From assembly GCA_024811115.1 (NCBI GenBank), contig JAKOGH010000002.1, forward strand, positions 62,001 through 126,000: DNA of 64,000 bases, in the 5' to 3' direction. The translations under genes were made by a program, and so were the position numbers. The notes beneath the pieces are model-generated. The model did no database searches. It was not told the DNA's origin and was given only the letters and a program-made list of their open reading frames with translations. The first letter of the stretch is position 1. Each line of letters opens with the position of its first letter. The stretch comes from Terana coerulea (Eukaryota > Basidiomycota > Agaricomycetes > Polyporales > Phanerochaetaceae). Shown in pieces: positions 36,233 to 47,935 of the stretch.

Positions 36233-39200
36233 CTAGAAGCCCTGGGGCCCTGTCTGCCTTAATGGCGGGTTCTGGGCGTCGGCGGCTAGACGAACAGGAG
36301 ATCAGCGCGATGTCTACAGCGAGATATAGCTATGCACGCACTATTTTTCCATACATTGTTGCCCCACCAATCCAACTGGATGGTACCGCCCTTCGGGAAC
36401 TGGAGAGTGAAGAAGATGAACAGCAGCGACAGTAGGGTGCCTAAGACACAGATATTAGGATTAACTCGAAGTCTTCCAACTATCTGCGCTAACGTACCAA
36501 TATCCAAGGCTGCACTGGTCACATAGTTGAACTTGCTCCACCAAGCGAAGTTCCTCTTCTTAATCAAGTACTGGAAGATGAATCCGACCGTGATCCACGA
36601 CGAATAGTTGATGCCCACTGCCGGAGGAACGTAGGTCACGGCATTGAGGGCGATCGGCGTGCTGATGTAGGTGTTCCACCGGTTGGGCCGCTTCCGCTGC
36701 CACCACCAAAACGGTATGGGGAGGAACACGCCGACGATAACCGCGTACACCTGTGGGTAGTAGATGGAGCTCTTGCCGAACTGACGGCTCGGCCCGAGCA
36801 GACCCCTGTTACGATAAGTCAATGAAGCGCTCTCAACAGCAGGCACCGCGCGACTCACCAGATAGCAGACGCGGTGTAGTACACCTGGTTGTGCGGGCAC
36901 GTGAGCTGGCTGGACTGGTGCGGCGAGCAGATGTCGGGGATGCTGGCGAACATCCACTGCTTAACGCCGACCTGGATGAACGCCGCGAACATCGTCGCCG
37001 TCAATTGCACTACGCAACATCGCGTCAGTGGATAAATCCGCGGTGCATCAGCGCGGGACATACCTGTGAACGTTGCACGCGGCGGGACCTTGATGTAGTG
37101 CCCGAGTTTCAAATCCTGGACGAACGACAGAGCCTCCGCGAGCGTTTGGATAGTGTATCCCTTGAAGATCTACATCACATGCCCGTGATTAGAACTCGGT
37201 ATCGGAGGTCGCATATGCACCGTTCTCACCATGTTCGCAATAGGCTTGCCCGGTAACAGACCGCCCGGGATGATTTGGGCAAGCAAGTTCAACGCAACCT
37301 CGAGGACAACAATCAGCATCTACACCCCCTTACGTGAAACTGTGATAGACATACCGACTGTCCGGACGTTGCGAAGATGAAACCTGCGGGCAGGGTGTAG
37401 AGCACGGGAAGGGCCAGTGCGAGCAGGAGCGCCCAGACGGGCAGGCCTGTATCCCAAACCTAAAAATACTGTCAGACTTGCATGAGCAGCAGACAAGCTG
37501 TTCGCATACCTCCTGCGCAACGATCATGAGGGCCAGGAACACCCCGAAGACGGTGAGGTACCACCAGTCAGGAACTTCGGGATACGACCGCATAAGCTTC
37601 GCATGGATGTCGTCCTTCTCGACCTTTATCCGTTTGAAGCCGTTGAGGAGATTGCGGCCGTAGTACAGGACGGTGTGGACGAGGACACACGACGAGAGGA
37701 TGAAGGCAATGAGGTAGGTGACGGCGTATGCGGCGGGAAGGTACAGTGGAGAGTAGTTCTCGAACGCCTCCACATTCAGCGTTTGATCTGGGTTGAGCAC
37801 CCGGGAGACGTTGTATTGCTTTGCGAAACGATCGTACGGGGTGCTGGCCATCATGGGCAGATGCGCGAGATGCCAAACCTGTTTGACATATTAATACTGC
37901 AGGAAAAGCTGGAAGGTACGGACTAACTTACGTTAGAATAGTACAAGGCCGGCATGATGATCCAGTAGAACAGCACGAAGCCTGCAAACGTCTGGATCGC
38001 TGCCCACCACGGGATCATGAGTGGGTTGCCCGCCCAAGTGATTTGCGTCCAGTCGAAGGTGACGACACTGAGGCCCAAACCCGACGCGACGCCGAACACC
38101 TGGTTGAGCGGAATGTTGTCCGGACGAATCCAACAGATCCAGTTGAAAACCGAGAGCCCGGTGAACAAGTAATCTTGTTACGACCAATCAGATTTGCGTT
38201 CACAACGACAGAGGAGGTGACAGCGTACCTGGCAGGAAGAAGAAGAAGAACGATCCTATCACGAGGTACATGAAGTAGCGGTACCGCGAGATGCCTCCTC
38301 GGCCCTCATCTTCCTCGGCGTGCAGGGTGTTCAATACCGTACAGATGACAAGGTTCTGCGGCCACACCATGCTAGCAGGCCAGACCAGCACCCTCCGGCA
38401 GAGTCCAGCAAGACCAAAGCCAGTCAACTGCGTAGCCATCACAAGCACTACACCGAACCAGTATGACAGAGGCTTCCCGTAATCCATTTCTGCGACAACG
38501 ACGGCGTTGATTGCGTACGGTGATCCCGCAGCGACGTTTGCCATCATGAACACAAGGGCATGCTCCTTGATGTTCCATGGACCTGGGTTGAAGGAGAAAC
38601 TCAGAGCCGCCGAGCCAACGGGGTAGCCGGTAGGTGGATATCGGTAGTGAAAAGGCGAGGAGCTTGCCCAGTGGATGTGCACAAAGAGTAATCACATTCG
38701 TCGATATTACCGGTGCAGGTTGCCGGAAGTTGAAGAATACATTGGCCGATCTGAAGCGTCCAGGTTTGCGGAGAGAGTGAAGTGAAACGACGTACAGCAA
38801 GGAACATGGGCGGCAGAGCCATCAGTTATAGTGAACACGTTGAGAAGCGATGTTACTCACCCTGGTGACCAGAACCAGCAACATCCCAATGAACCACATC
38901 CTAATCGTCAAGCATGGCATCTCCGGATCATCGATATTCGAGACGGAGGCGCGAACTTCTGCGTAGGGGCTATCTTCTTCGTCGATCGCATCGAAGTCGA
39001 ACTCCATCCTTGCGATGCTATAGTCAACATCCGTCCCTTGCTTAGGTGGTGTGGCTTACTTTATCGACGCTGCCGCGGAGTCGAGACTCGGGAAGCTTGT
39101 CACTGAGGACGGTGGCCGACTTTTCTGGGGATCATCCGCCTGCTCTTCCTCAATTCTATCCTTTGCTCGGGGGAGAGAGATGTGTACCTCTCTAGAGCTG

Positions 39201-39712
39201 ACAGCAGAGCTCACTGCAGAACGTCTGTCTGTGTGTGTAGTTGCTGTTCTTGTGGTAGGTGTTGAGGCTGTTTGCGCCAAGCTTCGCATGCGATAAGGGT
39301 TGTCGTCGAATTGCGACTCTGTCGAGGGTGGCGTTTCGACAGATGGACTCATAGGATATGTATGCCGTGTGTGTAGCGACGAGGGACCAGCCGTGGCATA
39401 ACTAGGATGGGCATGTGGGTTCGGGTCGAAGGTAGGGGGCGGAAACGAGACGGGAGGAGAGACGAGAGTAGGGAGAGTCGTCGAGACAGTATGCGACTCC
39501 GGGTCTGCGGTGCCCGGTGGGCCAAAGGCGAACACATCTTCGGCCTCAGACTCCTCGTCGTCCTCGTCGACGGAGTAGTCCTGCGAGTAGGCGGTGTACT
39601 GCTCATCGCGGTCGAAGTATTCTGGATAGCCCGCCTTCGAAGTCGTGGGGCGCCCTCCGTAGGGCTGTCCCGAGGATGTCTCCGGTCTCGAGGAGGTCGA
39701 CGGGCGTGGCAT
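36233..39712 (-). CDS. OPT-family oligopeptide transporter
   Basis: Proton-coupled transporter of small peptides or metal-chelate peptides in the plasma membrane. Start ATG 39712. A long first exon (to about 39056) encodes a Ser/Thr/Asp-rich cytosolic tail (DEDDEESEAEDVF). Membrane exons follow: CLTIRMWFIGMLLVLVTR, NPGPWNIKEHALVFMMANVA, SYWFGVVLVMATQLTGFGLA, NIPLNQVFGVASGLGLSVVT, WDTGLPVWALLLALALPVLY, MLIVVLEVALNLLAQIIPGG, LSFVQDLKLGHYIKVPPRA and GVKQWMFASIPDICSPHQ. NPGPWNIKEH and the KLGHYIK.PPR block are OPT hallmarks. The terminal join skips an intron of about 58 bases (GTGCGT..TCTAG) to give VWKNTADAQNPPLRQTGPQ, TAG 36233-36235; without that splice the frame would end at 36286. More than ten introns. 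Confidence 0.9.
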
Positions 39713-40440
39713 GTCGGCGAGGACGGTGCGCGCGATGCCGCGAGGAGGGGGTACGACGACGAGCAGGTGAGGGGGCAGGTGAGAAGAGAGACAAACTCAG
39801 GCACCCATCACTCAAAGGCACAAGTTCCCCTTTTGGTGATCCCTCGACTTGAAGCGCCCAATACACCCACGCGCTTGGTCTCTGCATGGAGTCTTGGACG
39901 CACCCACCATGTTCTAGCCCGCCACCCCTCTCTGCTCGCCCGCTTTCACGCTCTTGGCTCATTTCTCATGTTTTTCTGCGCTATTTTCTCTCCAATGCTC
40001 ACCGGCCAAACCACATACCGCTCTGCGGACAAGCCTCAAAACGCCAGCGGGACGCCAAGGCACGACATATACAGCCTCGGCTTCCCACTGCAAGCCCGCA
40101 CTCAACGCTACTTGTCGTAAATTGTTCACATCCCCGCCATCCCTGCAGAGGGCCTCCGGCAGCATACCGAAACACACCATCCTGATCGTCCGTATGCCTC
40201 TGTTCTGTTGCGCAGCGGAAGCAAAGCTTGCGAAACCCAGCACCCATCACCACTGACCAGTTGTTACTGCAGCATAGTGCCAGTGTGCACACCGGGCGAC
40301 ACCATCCGGAGAATGCAGGATTTGCTCTTGGGCGAGCCGCTGAGGCCAGCCACTGACAGCATCCAGGCCGCCTTACACCCAGAGATCCAGACACGTCCCC
40401 CTCGATTGGCTGCCCTGTTCGTAGGCGTCGTGCAGGCAGC
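39713..40440. other. intergenic, OPT upstream region
   Basis: No gene assigned. Long open frames reaching in from the OPT first exon (plus 39407-40120) are antisense shadows of its biased codons. Confidence 0.45.
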
Positions 40441-40764
40441 ATGGCTCCTGAGCGGAAAGCCCCATCAATTCCGCCGGAGACACCGCATTCTACCCTTATT
40501 GCCACCGGATCGAACTTGGATAATGAATCTGGACCTGGCCAATCCTCGCACGGCGGTAGTGTCCGCCAGTACGATCTTCGTCATTCCCATCGGCGCGCCG
40601 TCAGACACCGCCTCGGCTGTCTTCTTATGGACACGACGGTTGCACTGGCAGCGATGTTGGCTCGTACATGGCCTCAAGGGCTCGTCGGCCATCGATTATT
40701 GCTTGTCTACAATGAAATCCCAGACGACTACCGGTTGTATGACATACTTCGTGAGCTCTTATGA
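40441..40764 (+). CDS. small hypothetical protein, uncertain
   Basis: A 107-codon ATG-to-stop frame (MAPERKAPSIPPETPHS ... YRLYDILRELL). The end, YNEIPDDYRLYDILREL, looks protein-like, and the start context has Pro/Ser-rich coding-like composition, but a second overlapping frame (40208-40834) is longer and neither shows a known family. It could be an exon of a larger gene or chance. Nearest neighbours are the OPT gene and MYND copy 5. Confidence 0.22.
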   Translation: MAPERKAPSIPPETPHSTLIATGSNLDNESGPGQSSHGGSVRQYDLRHSHRRAVRHRLGCLLMDTTVALAAMLARTWPQGLVGHRLLLVYNEIPDDYRLYDILRELL

Positions 40765-41197
40765 CCGCTGTCGTTACGTCTGTCATTGCAGCGCTTTGTT
40801 CACATGCCTATCAACAAATTTTTATGTCCAGTGAATGGCACAACGCCGTCTTATTTGAATGAACCACTGCATCGCCCATCTCGCCGCTCTTGATAATACC
40901 GGCTGCAAAACAAGTCCCCACCCAGCCTTTGCACGCATGCGACTGCATCCTTGTCCAGATCTCGACGACGACACTCTCAAGGCTCGACTCGGCTCGTCGC
41001 ACCGTCTTCTAGTGGCGAAGCACCGAGGTAGCTACTGCGCACGTGGGACGCGGGCTCCACGACATTGAAACATTCTGCACCGTTGCGGTCTTTCCACGGA
41101 CTGACTGCGGACGCCCCTTGTAAAGGAGTACAGTCTCACCGTAGGCGAACACTTGGGTATGTCATAGACACCACGCGTCACTGCTACATCCATAATC
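40765..41197. other. 3' intergenic region of MYND copy 5
   Basis: No gene seen in this gap between the small hypothetical frame and the stop of MYND copy 5. Confidence 0.45.
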
Positions 41198-43230
41198 TCA
41201 TTGTAGGAAATTTCCCAGTATTTGCGTCACATTCGGTGGTATTTCTTGATGCCAGAAATGGAAGGTTGATTCAGGCTGCCCTGTAACATGCCCATTTGCC
41301 GTGTCGTGGCAAAACTGCCTGTGGTTGCTCCAATCCCTGCCAAGTAATCGAGTCAGTATTCCTCTGTATTAAGAACGGTGGAGTAATTGCACCTTTTCTG
41401 ACACTTCTTGCCGCAGTAAAGGACCTTCCAACAGCCTTTACACACCCGCATATGGTGGTACGGTCGCTTGCCCGCGCACAGGCAACCCGGCGCGCTGCAG
41501 CCGTTGACCTTCCACCACTGATCATGCTTTGGAAACTCGTTATCAATCAGCAATTCACCTTCCTTTACTTCAAGCTTTTCCTCCAGTTCCGCAAACAAGT
41601 CGAGGTTGGGTACATGACGCCCCGTGTCGGACAGTGCCCGTACATTCGTGAACACCGGCCACAAGACGGCGCGTAAGACGCGGAGAAGGTTGCACCGGTA
41701 CCGTCTGATGTATCCCTTTTGATCGCTTTCTTTCGTGGTCCTCTGCGCCACCACAGAATTGACCCAATCCTGCAATAGGCTCAGGGCACGGCCTGTGCCA
41801 CGACAGCACAGTTAGCGTCGGTAAAACAACACGCGGAAAAATCGGCACGGGTCCTCACTGTAATGTTCAATATCATTTCTATCGAGAGCCGGGATAAGCG
41901 AGTATGCCAAGACTGGCAAAATCTTCAGCTTGTCGATTACAGTTTGGGACTGCCCCAGGTGTGCCTGAGTATCCACACGCCCGTCGTACGTGATGTGGTC
42001 GACGCCCTTGCTCATATTCACTTTTGCCAAAAGCACGCTACGACACGTTGGGTCATTTGTCTGTCGACTGGGAGGAAAGCCACGTACCGGAGCACCCCAA
42101 CCACCTCTCTCACCACCAGGTACCGCCCTTCGCTGTCCGTGTTCCCCATGCACAGTTGCCTCTGGCAGGCCGCCATCAGCCACTGCACGTAGGGGCTCGT
42201 TTTCGGGTCTACGCGCGGGAGGCCGGGCAGGCGCTGCAAGATGATGCGCAAGACCACCAAGTTGTGGATGAGCTTATCGTTCAGCATAGACTCTGTCTTG
42301 ACCACGTCGAACAGCCGCGTTACTGTGCGCTTGACGCGAATGCGGTCGATGATGGTGTCCCATATGAAGGTCGTGATCCCGTCGTCGTCGCCTTCCTTTT
42401 CCGCGGTCGTCAGTAATGTGTAGAGGACCCAGACGAATGATTTGTCGCTCTCGGGGTCGTAGCTTGGGGCGAACCAGCAGTCCAGCCGCAGGGAGGTAAT
42501 CGGGTGGAGTAGGGGAGGGTGCTGCTTGCTGTCGATAAGACTCAGCTTCAAAGATAGACGTAATCGACAATAAGCATAGGCGGTGCACTCACAGACAGAG
42601 AAAAAATAGCTGGCCAAGTGCATCGGAAAAAGGCAGCAAGATATCAAGGCAGCGATCCTGGTCCTTCCGTGTGTTGAAGTACTCGTTGAAGGTCACAGTG
42701 GACCAGAGAAACTCGCACAGCTCCGCTGCACGCGATAAAAACGATGCGGCGACGTGGTTCGCAGCGTCCGTGACACCCTCTTGTTGCACAACATGGCACA
42801 AGTGCTCCGCGCATTCGATCAGGAATGTGTATATCAGTCCGACCAACGACTACAACAGTCAGTGTCTTTGACGTTGTCCTACACCATGCCGCCGACTTAC
42901 CTCGCTACCGGGCGGCCATGTTTCTTCTTCATTGGCATCTTCAGGTATGTCAGCTGGCTTGTCAAGGGGCTCGGCCGGTCGTGGATATATTGATGGGTCA
43001 AGTGCACCGTCGATGACGATATTAAAAAGCTCGAGTTGCATGATCCTCTCCCGCTGGGCCTCATCCGATGAGAGGTCGAAGAAGTCTAGGATAACAAATG
43101 CCATATCCGCATGACTCCTAACCTCTCTAAAAAGCCTCTTCCGCAATTCCAGTGGGGTCGATTGGACGTGGCCTGCCAGTGCTTCCAGCCGTGCGCTCGT
43201 ATTGTCAGGCCACTGTGTACACACTGGCAT
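41198..43230 (-). CDS. MYND-type zinc-finger protein, copy 5 (intact)
   Basis: The best-preserved copy and the reference for the family. Start ATG 43230 (MPVCTQWPDNTSARLEALAG); the first exon is open without break through SIYPRPAEP. Then comes an exon with CHVVQQEG and ELCEFLWSTVTF, a long exon (about 42580-42110) with RLDCWFAPSYD and ending LMAACQRQLCMG, an exon with DKLKILPVLAYSLIPAL and the finger exon with WWKVNGCSAPGCLC and HHMRVCKGCWKVLYCGKKCQ. An intron (GTGCAATTAC..TTGGCAG) splits the Arg codon, and the last exon gives DWSNHRQFC followed by about 40 extra residues (TFHFWHQEIPPNVTQ) to TGA 41198-41200. That tail is longer than in the other copies. No signal or membrane segment, so probably intracellular; the N-terminal two thirds look all-helical. 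Target and pathway unknown. Confidence 0.82.
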
Positions 43231-43653
43231 TGTGGAAAGGCACAAGTTCTATACGCTGCGATCGGTGGTGAAACACACCGTCAACATCAATATACTACTC
43301 ACAGAGTTCCACGTAAATGTATTTGTGTTGCACAGCTGTCGAAGAGTGAAGATTAGTGGCACAGTCCACGGGCTGAGGGCACCAGACTAAGTGTATGTCA
43401 CGGGCCGACTGGCGCTGCAATTGATGGCGCATCATAGCGCCACAAAGATCAATACTTCCAGATATGGGAGCAACGGCGGGAGTGTGCGACGGTGTGACTC
43501 AGACTTTGCGCTATCCCGACTACCGCCGTGCCGCAGCCCTTGGTTTGCAGATTTCCCAGAGAACTTACGCAGATCCTTGACTACTTTGTACAGATCGTAC
43601 ATCACATACATGATACAAGTGCCCTACACTGGCAGGCTCTTCTCACCTCGAAT
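43231..43653. other. intergenic, promoter of MYND copy 5
   Basis: Gap between the start of MYND copy 5 and the stop of the permease gene, both minus strand. Open plus-strand frames at 43391-43734 have no recognisable content. Confidence 0.5.
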
Positions 43654-46070
43654 CTACAATACATAGCGGAAGTCCCGGTTCTCAATGTCCGTCAGATCCA
43701 GGAATTCCTAGGGTTACTAAAATCAGCGCCATAATCTGGTATGAGTCGAGCACGCCCACGAACCTTGGATATCTTCTTCTCCACACGCGTCCCGTCCGCC
43801 TGGACGACCTCGACGTACACGTCGTCGTACGTGTCGTCCACGGGCTCCGCGTCACGACGCTTGTTCTCGCGCCGGAGGATGTATCGGAGAAGCAACATGA
43901 GGGCAGGGCAAATGACGTAGCAGATGCCGATGATCGTCCACGGGACATGGTTCCTGGCGCACAAAATATCAGAACGCGGGCACCCTCATGCGAACAAACG
44001 GCGGCGCGGCGCACCTTGGCTGATATTTTGCCTGCCACATGAACGGCGCGGCCGCGTTGCCGACGCAGTATGCGATGAGCATGATCGCGTTCACCGTCAC
44101 GCGCTTCGTGTGCCCGGCCGTGACGCTCGACAGCCACGACAGCGCGAGCACGAAGCCCGTCGTGCCGACACCTACACACAACAGAAACCACCATCAGCCC
44201 ATTCCATTGCATCGCCGCTCAAACAACCCACGCACCCGTCGTCCACTGCCCGAACAGCAGCCCGACCTTGTTCGTCCACGGCAGGAAGTTGATGAGCAGC
44301 ACGCCGAGGATGTTCGGGAGGAACCACGCAGCGCCGACGTACGCGCGCGCGTCCTTGAACTTGGCCGCGACGGTGACGCCGACGTAGATCGTCACGATCT
44401 CGATCAGGCCGTCGACGCACCCGAGCAGCGTCGTCTGCAGCGGCGTGAAGCCGAAGGAGGAGACGATGATCTGCCGCTGGTTCGTCAGGCTGTTCGGGAT
44501 GTTGTCGATGGCGGAGAAGAGCGCGAAGATCCACGTCTTCGGGTCCTGGAGGGTTTCGACAAACCTAGTCGGAACGAAAGACCTCAGCTTCTGGCGGGAA
44601 CATCAGGATGATGAGAGCGGTACGCACTGGCTGTACTTGAAGTGCTTATTCTCTACACCGGTTTGGTTACCCTAGATGTGTATCATGCCGTGAGCCATGT
44701 GCCACGTATCAGACCAAGAGCCACCAACTACCTTAATGCGCTGAACAGCCTTCGCACGCTCATCCGCGGTAAGGAACCATGCGTTTGTCGGCGAGTCAGG
44801 GAACAAAAACCAGTACGCGACGGCGTTGACAAGGGTGATGGCGCCAGTAATGATCATCAGCCTGGATTATGTGAAGTGATAGCGGTGAGTCTGCGCGTGC
44901 TAAGCCGACAAGGAGCTTGTACGCACCATTGCCAGGGCTCAAAACTTGGTGTGTTGATGTGCAGGGCTCCGAAGCTGATGAAGCCGGATATAATCTGGGC
45001 TACACCTCGCCTCAGCCTCTGGAAGTATGTGTGGTCTTGCAAAGCTACTCACCAGTTCCATTCATCAAGACTATAGGATGGAACCGTGAGCTTGCTATCA
45101 TCAACATACGCACTCAGACGACGTACACCAATATCCGACTCGCAAAGTCTGCTCCGTGCGCGTGTAGAACATTGAGCTGACGATCATGAAGCCTGCTGTG
45201 ATGGACCCTTCGCACATCCCCAGGATAAGGCGTACAGCAAAGAGCCCGCCGAAATTCTTGCATGCAGAATGGCTCATGAGAGCGACACCCCATACGAAGA
45301 TGTTTATGCTGCGTATAAAAAAGACGCCAGTTAGAGCAGCCGCTGGATATCATATTACCCTCCACGTACCTCATCCATTTTCCGACCGGGAACCGTTGCA
45401 GGGCGAGGTTTTGAGGGTACTCAAAGACGAGGTACGATAGGTAGAAGATTGTACCAAGCCAGTTGTATCTGCGGCACGATGGATCAGTCGGCGAATGCCG
45501 GAAGGATAAATGCAAACAAGGTCTGCGTACTGGTTGGTTGTCAAATGTGTCGCTTGTCTGAGAACGAGGTAAGAGATTGCACGACATAAGTGGCAGGAAA
45601 TGGACGTACCTAATACCCAGAATAGCTGAGCTGCCCAGCGTTGTCTTGTCCATGAATTGAACCCAATATAGCGCTATTTACTGTGGTAAGCGCATGGGAA
45701 ACACAAACGAAGTGACGAGGTACGCACTGCACATCATAGGCAGGATATGCCAGTCGATCTTCTTTCGGATGCGTAGCGCCTCTGCAGGATCCAGCTCGAA
45801 GTCCTGGCCCGCAACGAGCTGCGCAGCCGTGTCCACCTGGTCATTCTTGAACGCCAGATGGTGCACATTCTGCGTCGCCTGCGCCTCCTTCACGTCCACA
45901 GTGGGACTGTTCTTGTAGTCCGCCTTCTCGTCATACGATCCTGATTCTCGTGAAGTCATCTCGGTCGTCTCTTGCTCGAGCTTTGTGTACCCCCAGCGTC
46001 GTTGGAAGGCGGTAGGGAGGAAGGAGGTCAGAGCCCGCGCGGAGATGGGGTGCCTGATCCTCTGCATCAT
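43654..46070 (-). CDS. MFS permease of the Dal5/anion:cation symporter type
   Basis: Twelve-helix carrier of the Dal5/TNA1 group, which takes up organic anions such as allantoate, nicotinate or other vitamins; substrate not predictable. ATG 46070 or, as likely, 45959 (MTSRESGSYDEKADYKN), which gives the usual charged N-tail. Exons carry ALRIRKKIDWHILPMM, MDKTTLGSSAILGI, YNWLGTIFYLSYLVFEYPQN with LALQRFPVGKWM, RLILGMCEGSITAGFM, GTAQIISGFISFGAL, WFLFPDSPTNAWFLT (family block), WIFALFSAIDNIPNSLTNQR, FLPNILGVLLINFLPWTNK and SWLSSVTAGHTKRVTVNAI. The tail exon reads EFLDLTDIENRDFRYVL, TAG 43654-43656: the acidic-aromatic end typical of the group. More than ten short introns. Confidence 0.88.
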
Positions 46071-47935
46071 GGCGAATTGCACCGTCCAAGTCTTATATAC
46101 GGGGTGACAGTGGCTCCGCCGCCTTCCCAGCTCCTTGGCGTTAACGGGAAGATGGATGGAAAGCCGTCTTCCAGAATGTGATCACTGACGAAAAGGAGTT
46201 GCAGAGGAGATAAGCCTCGCCGACAGACCGGACCGCCCCTCGACATAGACAGATGTAGCCTGTAAAATGCGTCTGTCTAAATGATGAGGCCTTGAGGAGG
46301 TGGTGGTGGCCGTGAGATAGGGCCAGCTGATAGTCCAAAGGCGCTAGCCAGACTCACACGAACAAGAACTTGTCGAGAACCCTGATGAAGCCTCGGCAAT
46401 CCCTGAGGCCTGAGATCTGCCGCATGTCGCGCGATGCTCTGTTTGCAGCTCTGTACCTGCTGTGATAACAGATGTAAGACGGCCTAGAACTATTCTGCCG
46501 CCACAGCGTAAACGGAGAGAATGGCAGGATTGAAGTAGGATTGAAGGAGGTTATGTCGGAAATTCCATATTTGGCTCATGAGCAGGCCGCCTCGAGACGC
46601 CCTCGGCATCTGCCTCACGAAGCCTCACAGACGCCGGGTGCGATCATGAGCGGCCGAGAGGAGGGCGCCTGGCTCGAGGTGGCTCGCGATGGCCTCGGGA
46701 GACCTGCATGCTCCCTCATGACCATCAAAGTGTTGCAGTAGAAGATGCTCCACTCTCAGCCGACTATGTATACATTATAGAATTGCTTTTCAACATTAAA
46801 AGTAGCATTAAGGGCATTTTTAACATGTAATTTGCAAAGTGTGAAGTTGTGGATGAATGGTCAGTGTAGTGAGCTCAAGCACTACAGCCTATGGATGCCC
46901 ATTTGTTGATGGTTTTTGTGCTTGTGCTTCGACTTACCAGCTCATCCTACTAATAATACACCACATCACTAGCAACCGGAGTGCAGGAACTCAGAAGTCT
47001 GCAGAGGAGTGAGCACAGTGTAACTTTGCAGTCGCTGGAGAAATGCATGTGTGTGAGATGTGGATATAATTATGGTCACTACATGTATCCATGTGGCTGC
47101 CTGGCGCAGTGGTTTTGGTATGACAATGGTAGTGTACTTCGCTCGCGTACGATAGTCGTTGGTTCGAATCCTGTAGTAGACACTCACATCAGTAGTCAAG
47201 TAAATATTCAGTAATTGCGGTAACAACATGACGAAATGATAAGATAACAAAAATCCAAGTAAGCGAATCAGTAACAAAGCGGCGTGACACTGAAAATGCA
47301 CGTAAGCAAATTGCGATTGAAGTAACTACTACAGTAACAGTGATAAGACAGCCAATGTAAGGTTGCTAAACAAACTTTTGGCCGTCGCCCGTTATCTGAT
47401 GATAGGCGCCCGTGATCATGGGCGGCTCGAGATGCGCTCATGACTGATTTCGCCTCGCTCGTGAGCCCGGTTCTGGCTCAGGGCCTCACGAGCGCTCACG
47501 GCTGCTCGGGAGTCTCCGAATATTTTTCCGACATAGGAGCGCTGGATGCGCGACAGTGACACTCAGCGTGGGTGGGAGAGAGACTCCGTCGTATTGAGTA
47601 GGAAAATAAAAATAAAATAAAGCAAAGTTCCATCCACGTCTCCTAAGAAACTCTGGAACGCACTCAGGGCGGCTGGCGTATTTGTATCATGCGATATGCT
47701 GAGGAGAGGCGGAGAAACCGCTTTTGCAATTCTGCCCGACGTCTCTCTTGAGTTCGGCATCTTCCGAGTGGGCCGAATGAGATTCAGACAACGACCATAG
47801 CCATGGAATTTGCGACTGCATAGACCACAAACGACGCATGAAGAAATAAATACAGAGATGAACGTTAGAGAATGCATGGGGGTTGTAGGAATTGTCCTAG
47901 GTAGATGAACCCATCAAGCTCTGATACGGCCGAGG
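46071..47935. other. gene-poor stretch, AT-rich core
   Basis: 1.9 kb without a convincing gene. Two GC-rich patches (about 46560-46730 and 47390-47530), both with CATGAGCG/CTCATGA-like words, flank an AT-rich core of about 650 bases that contains a tRNA-like segment. The small open frame 46541-46741 has no known content. Confidence 0.5.
47096..47183 (+). repeat. tRNA-like (Pol III promoter-like) segment, SINE candidate
   Basis: Has an A box TGGCGCAGTGG (47102-47112) and a B box GGTTCGAATCC (47161-47171), spaced as in tRNA genes. The acceptor stem and the D stem do not pair, and only part of the T stem does, so this is not a working tRNA. AT-rich sequence follows. A tRNA-derived SINE head or a decayed tRNA gene are the likely readings. 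Confidence 0.5.

Noticed and set aside
39407..40120. Long plus-strand frame of 237 codons opposite the OPT first exon
   Set aside because: It is antisense to the Ser/Thr/Asp-rich first OPT exon and its upstream region, is Arg/Gly biased, and has no family similarity; a shadow of biased codons.
47096..47183. Functional tRNA gene
   Set aside because: A and B boxes are good, but acceptor and D stems do not pair, so I list it only as tRNA-like.
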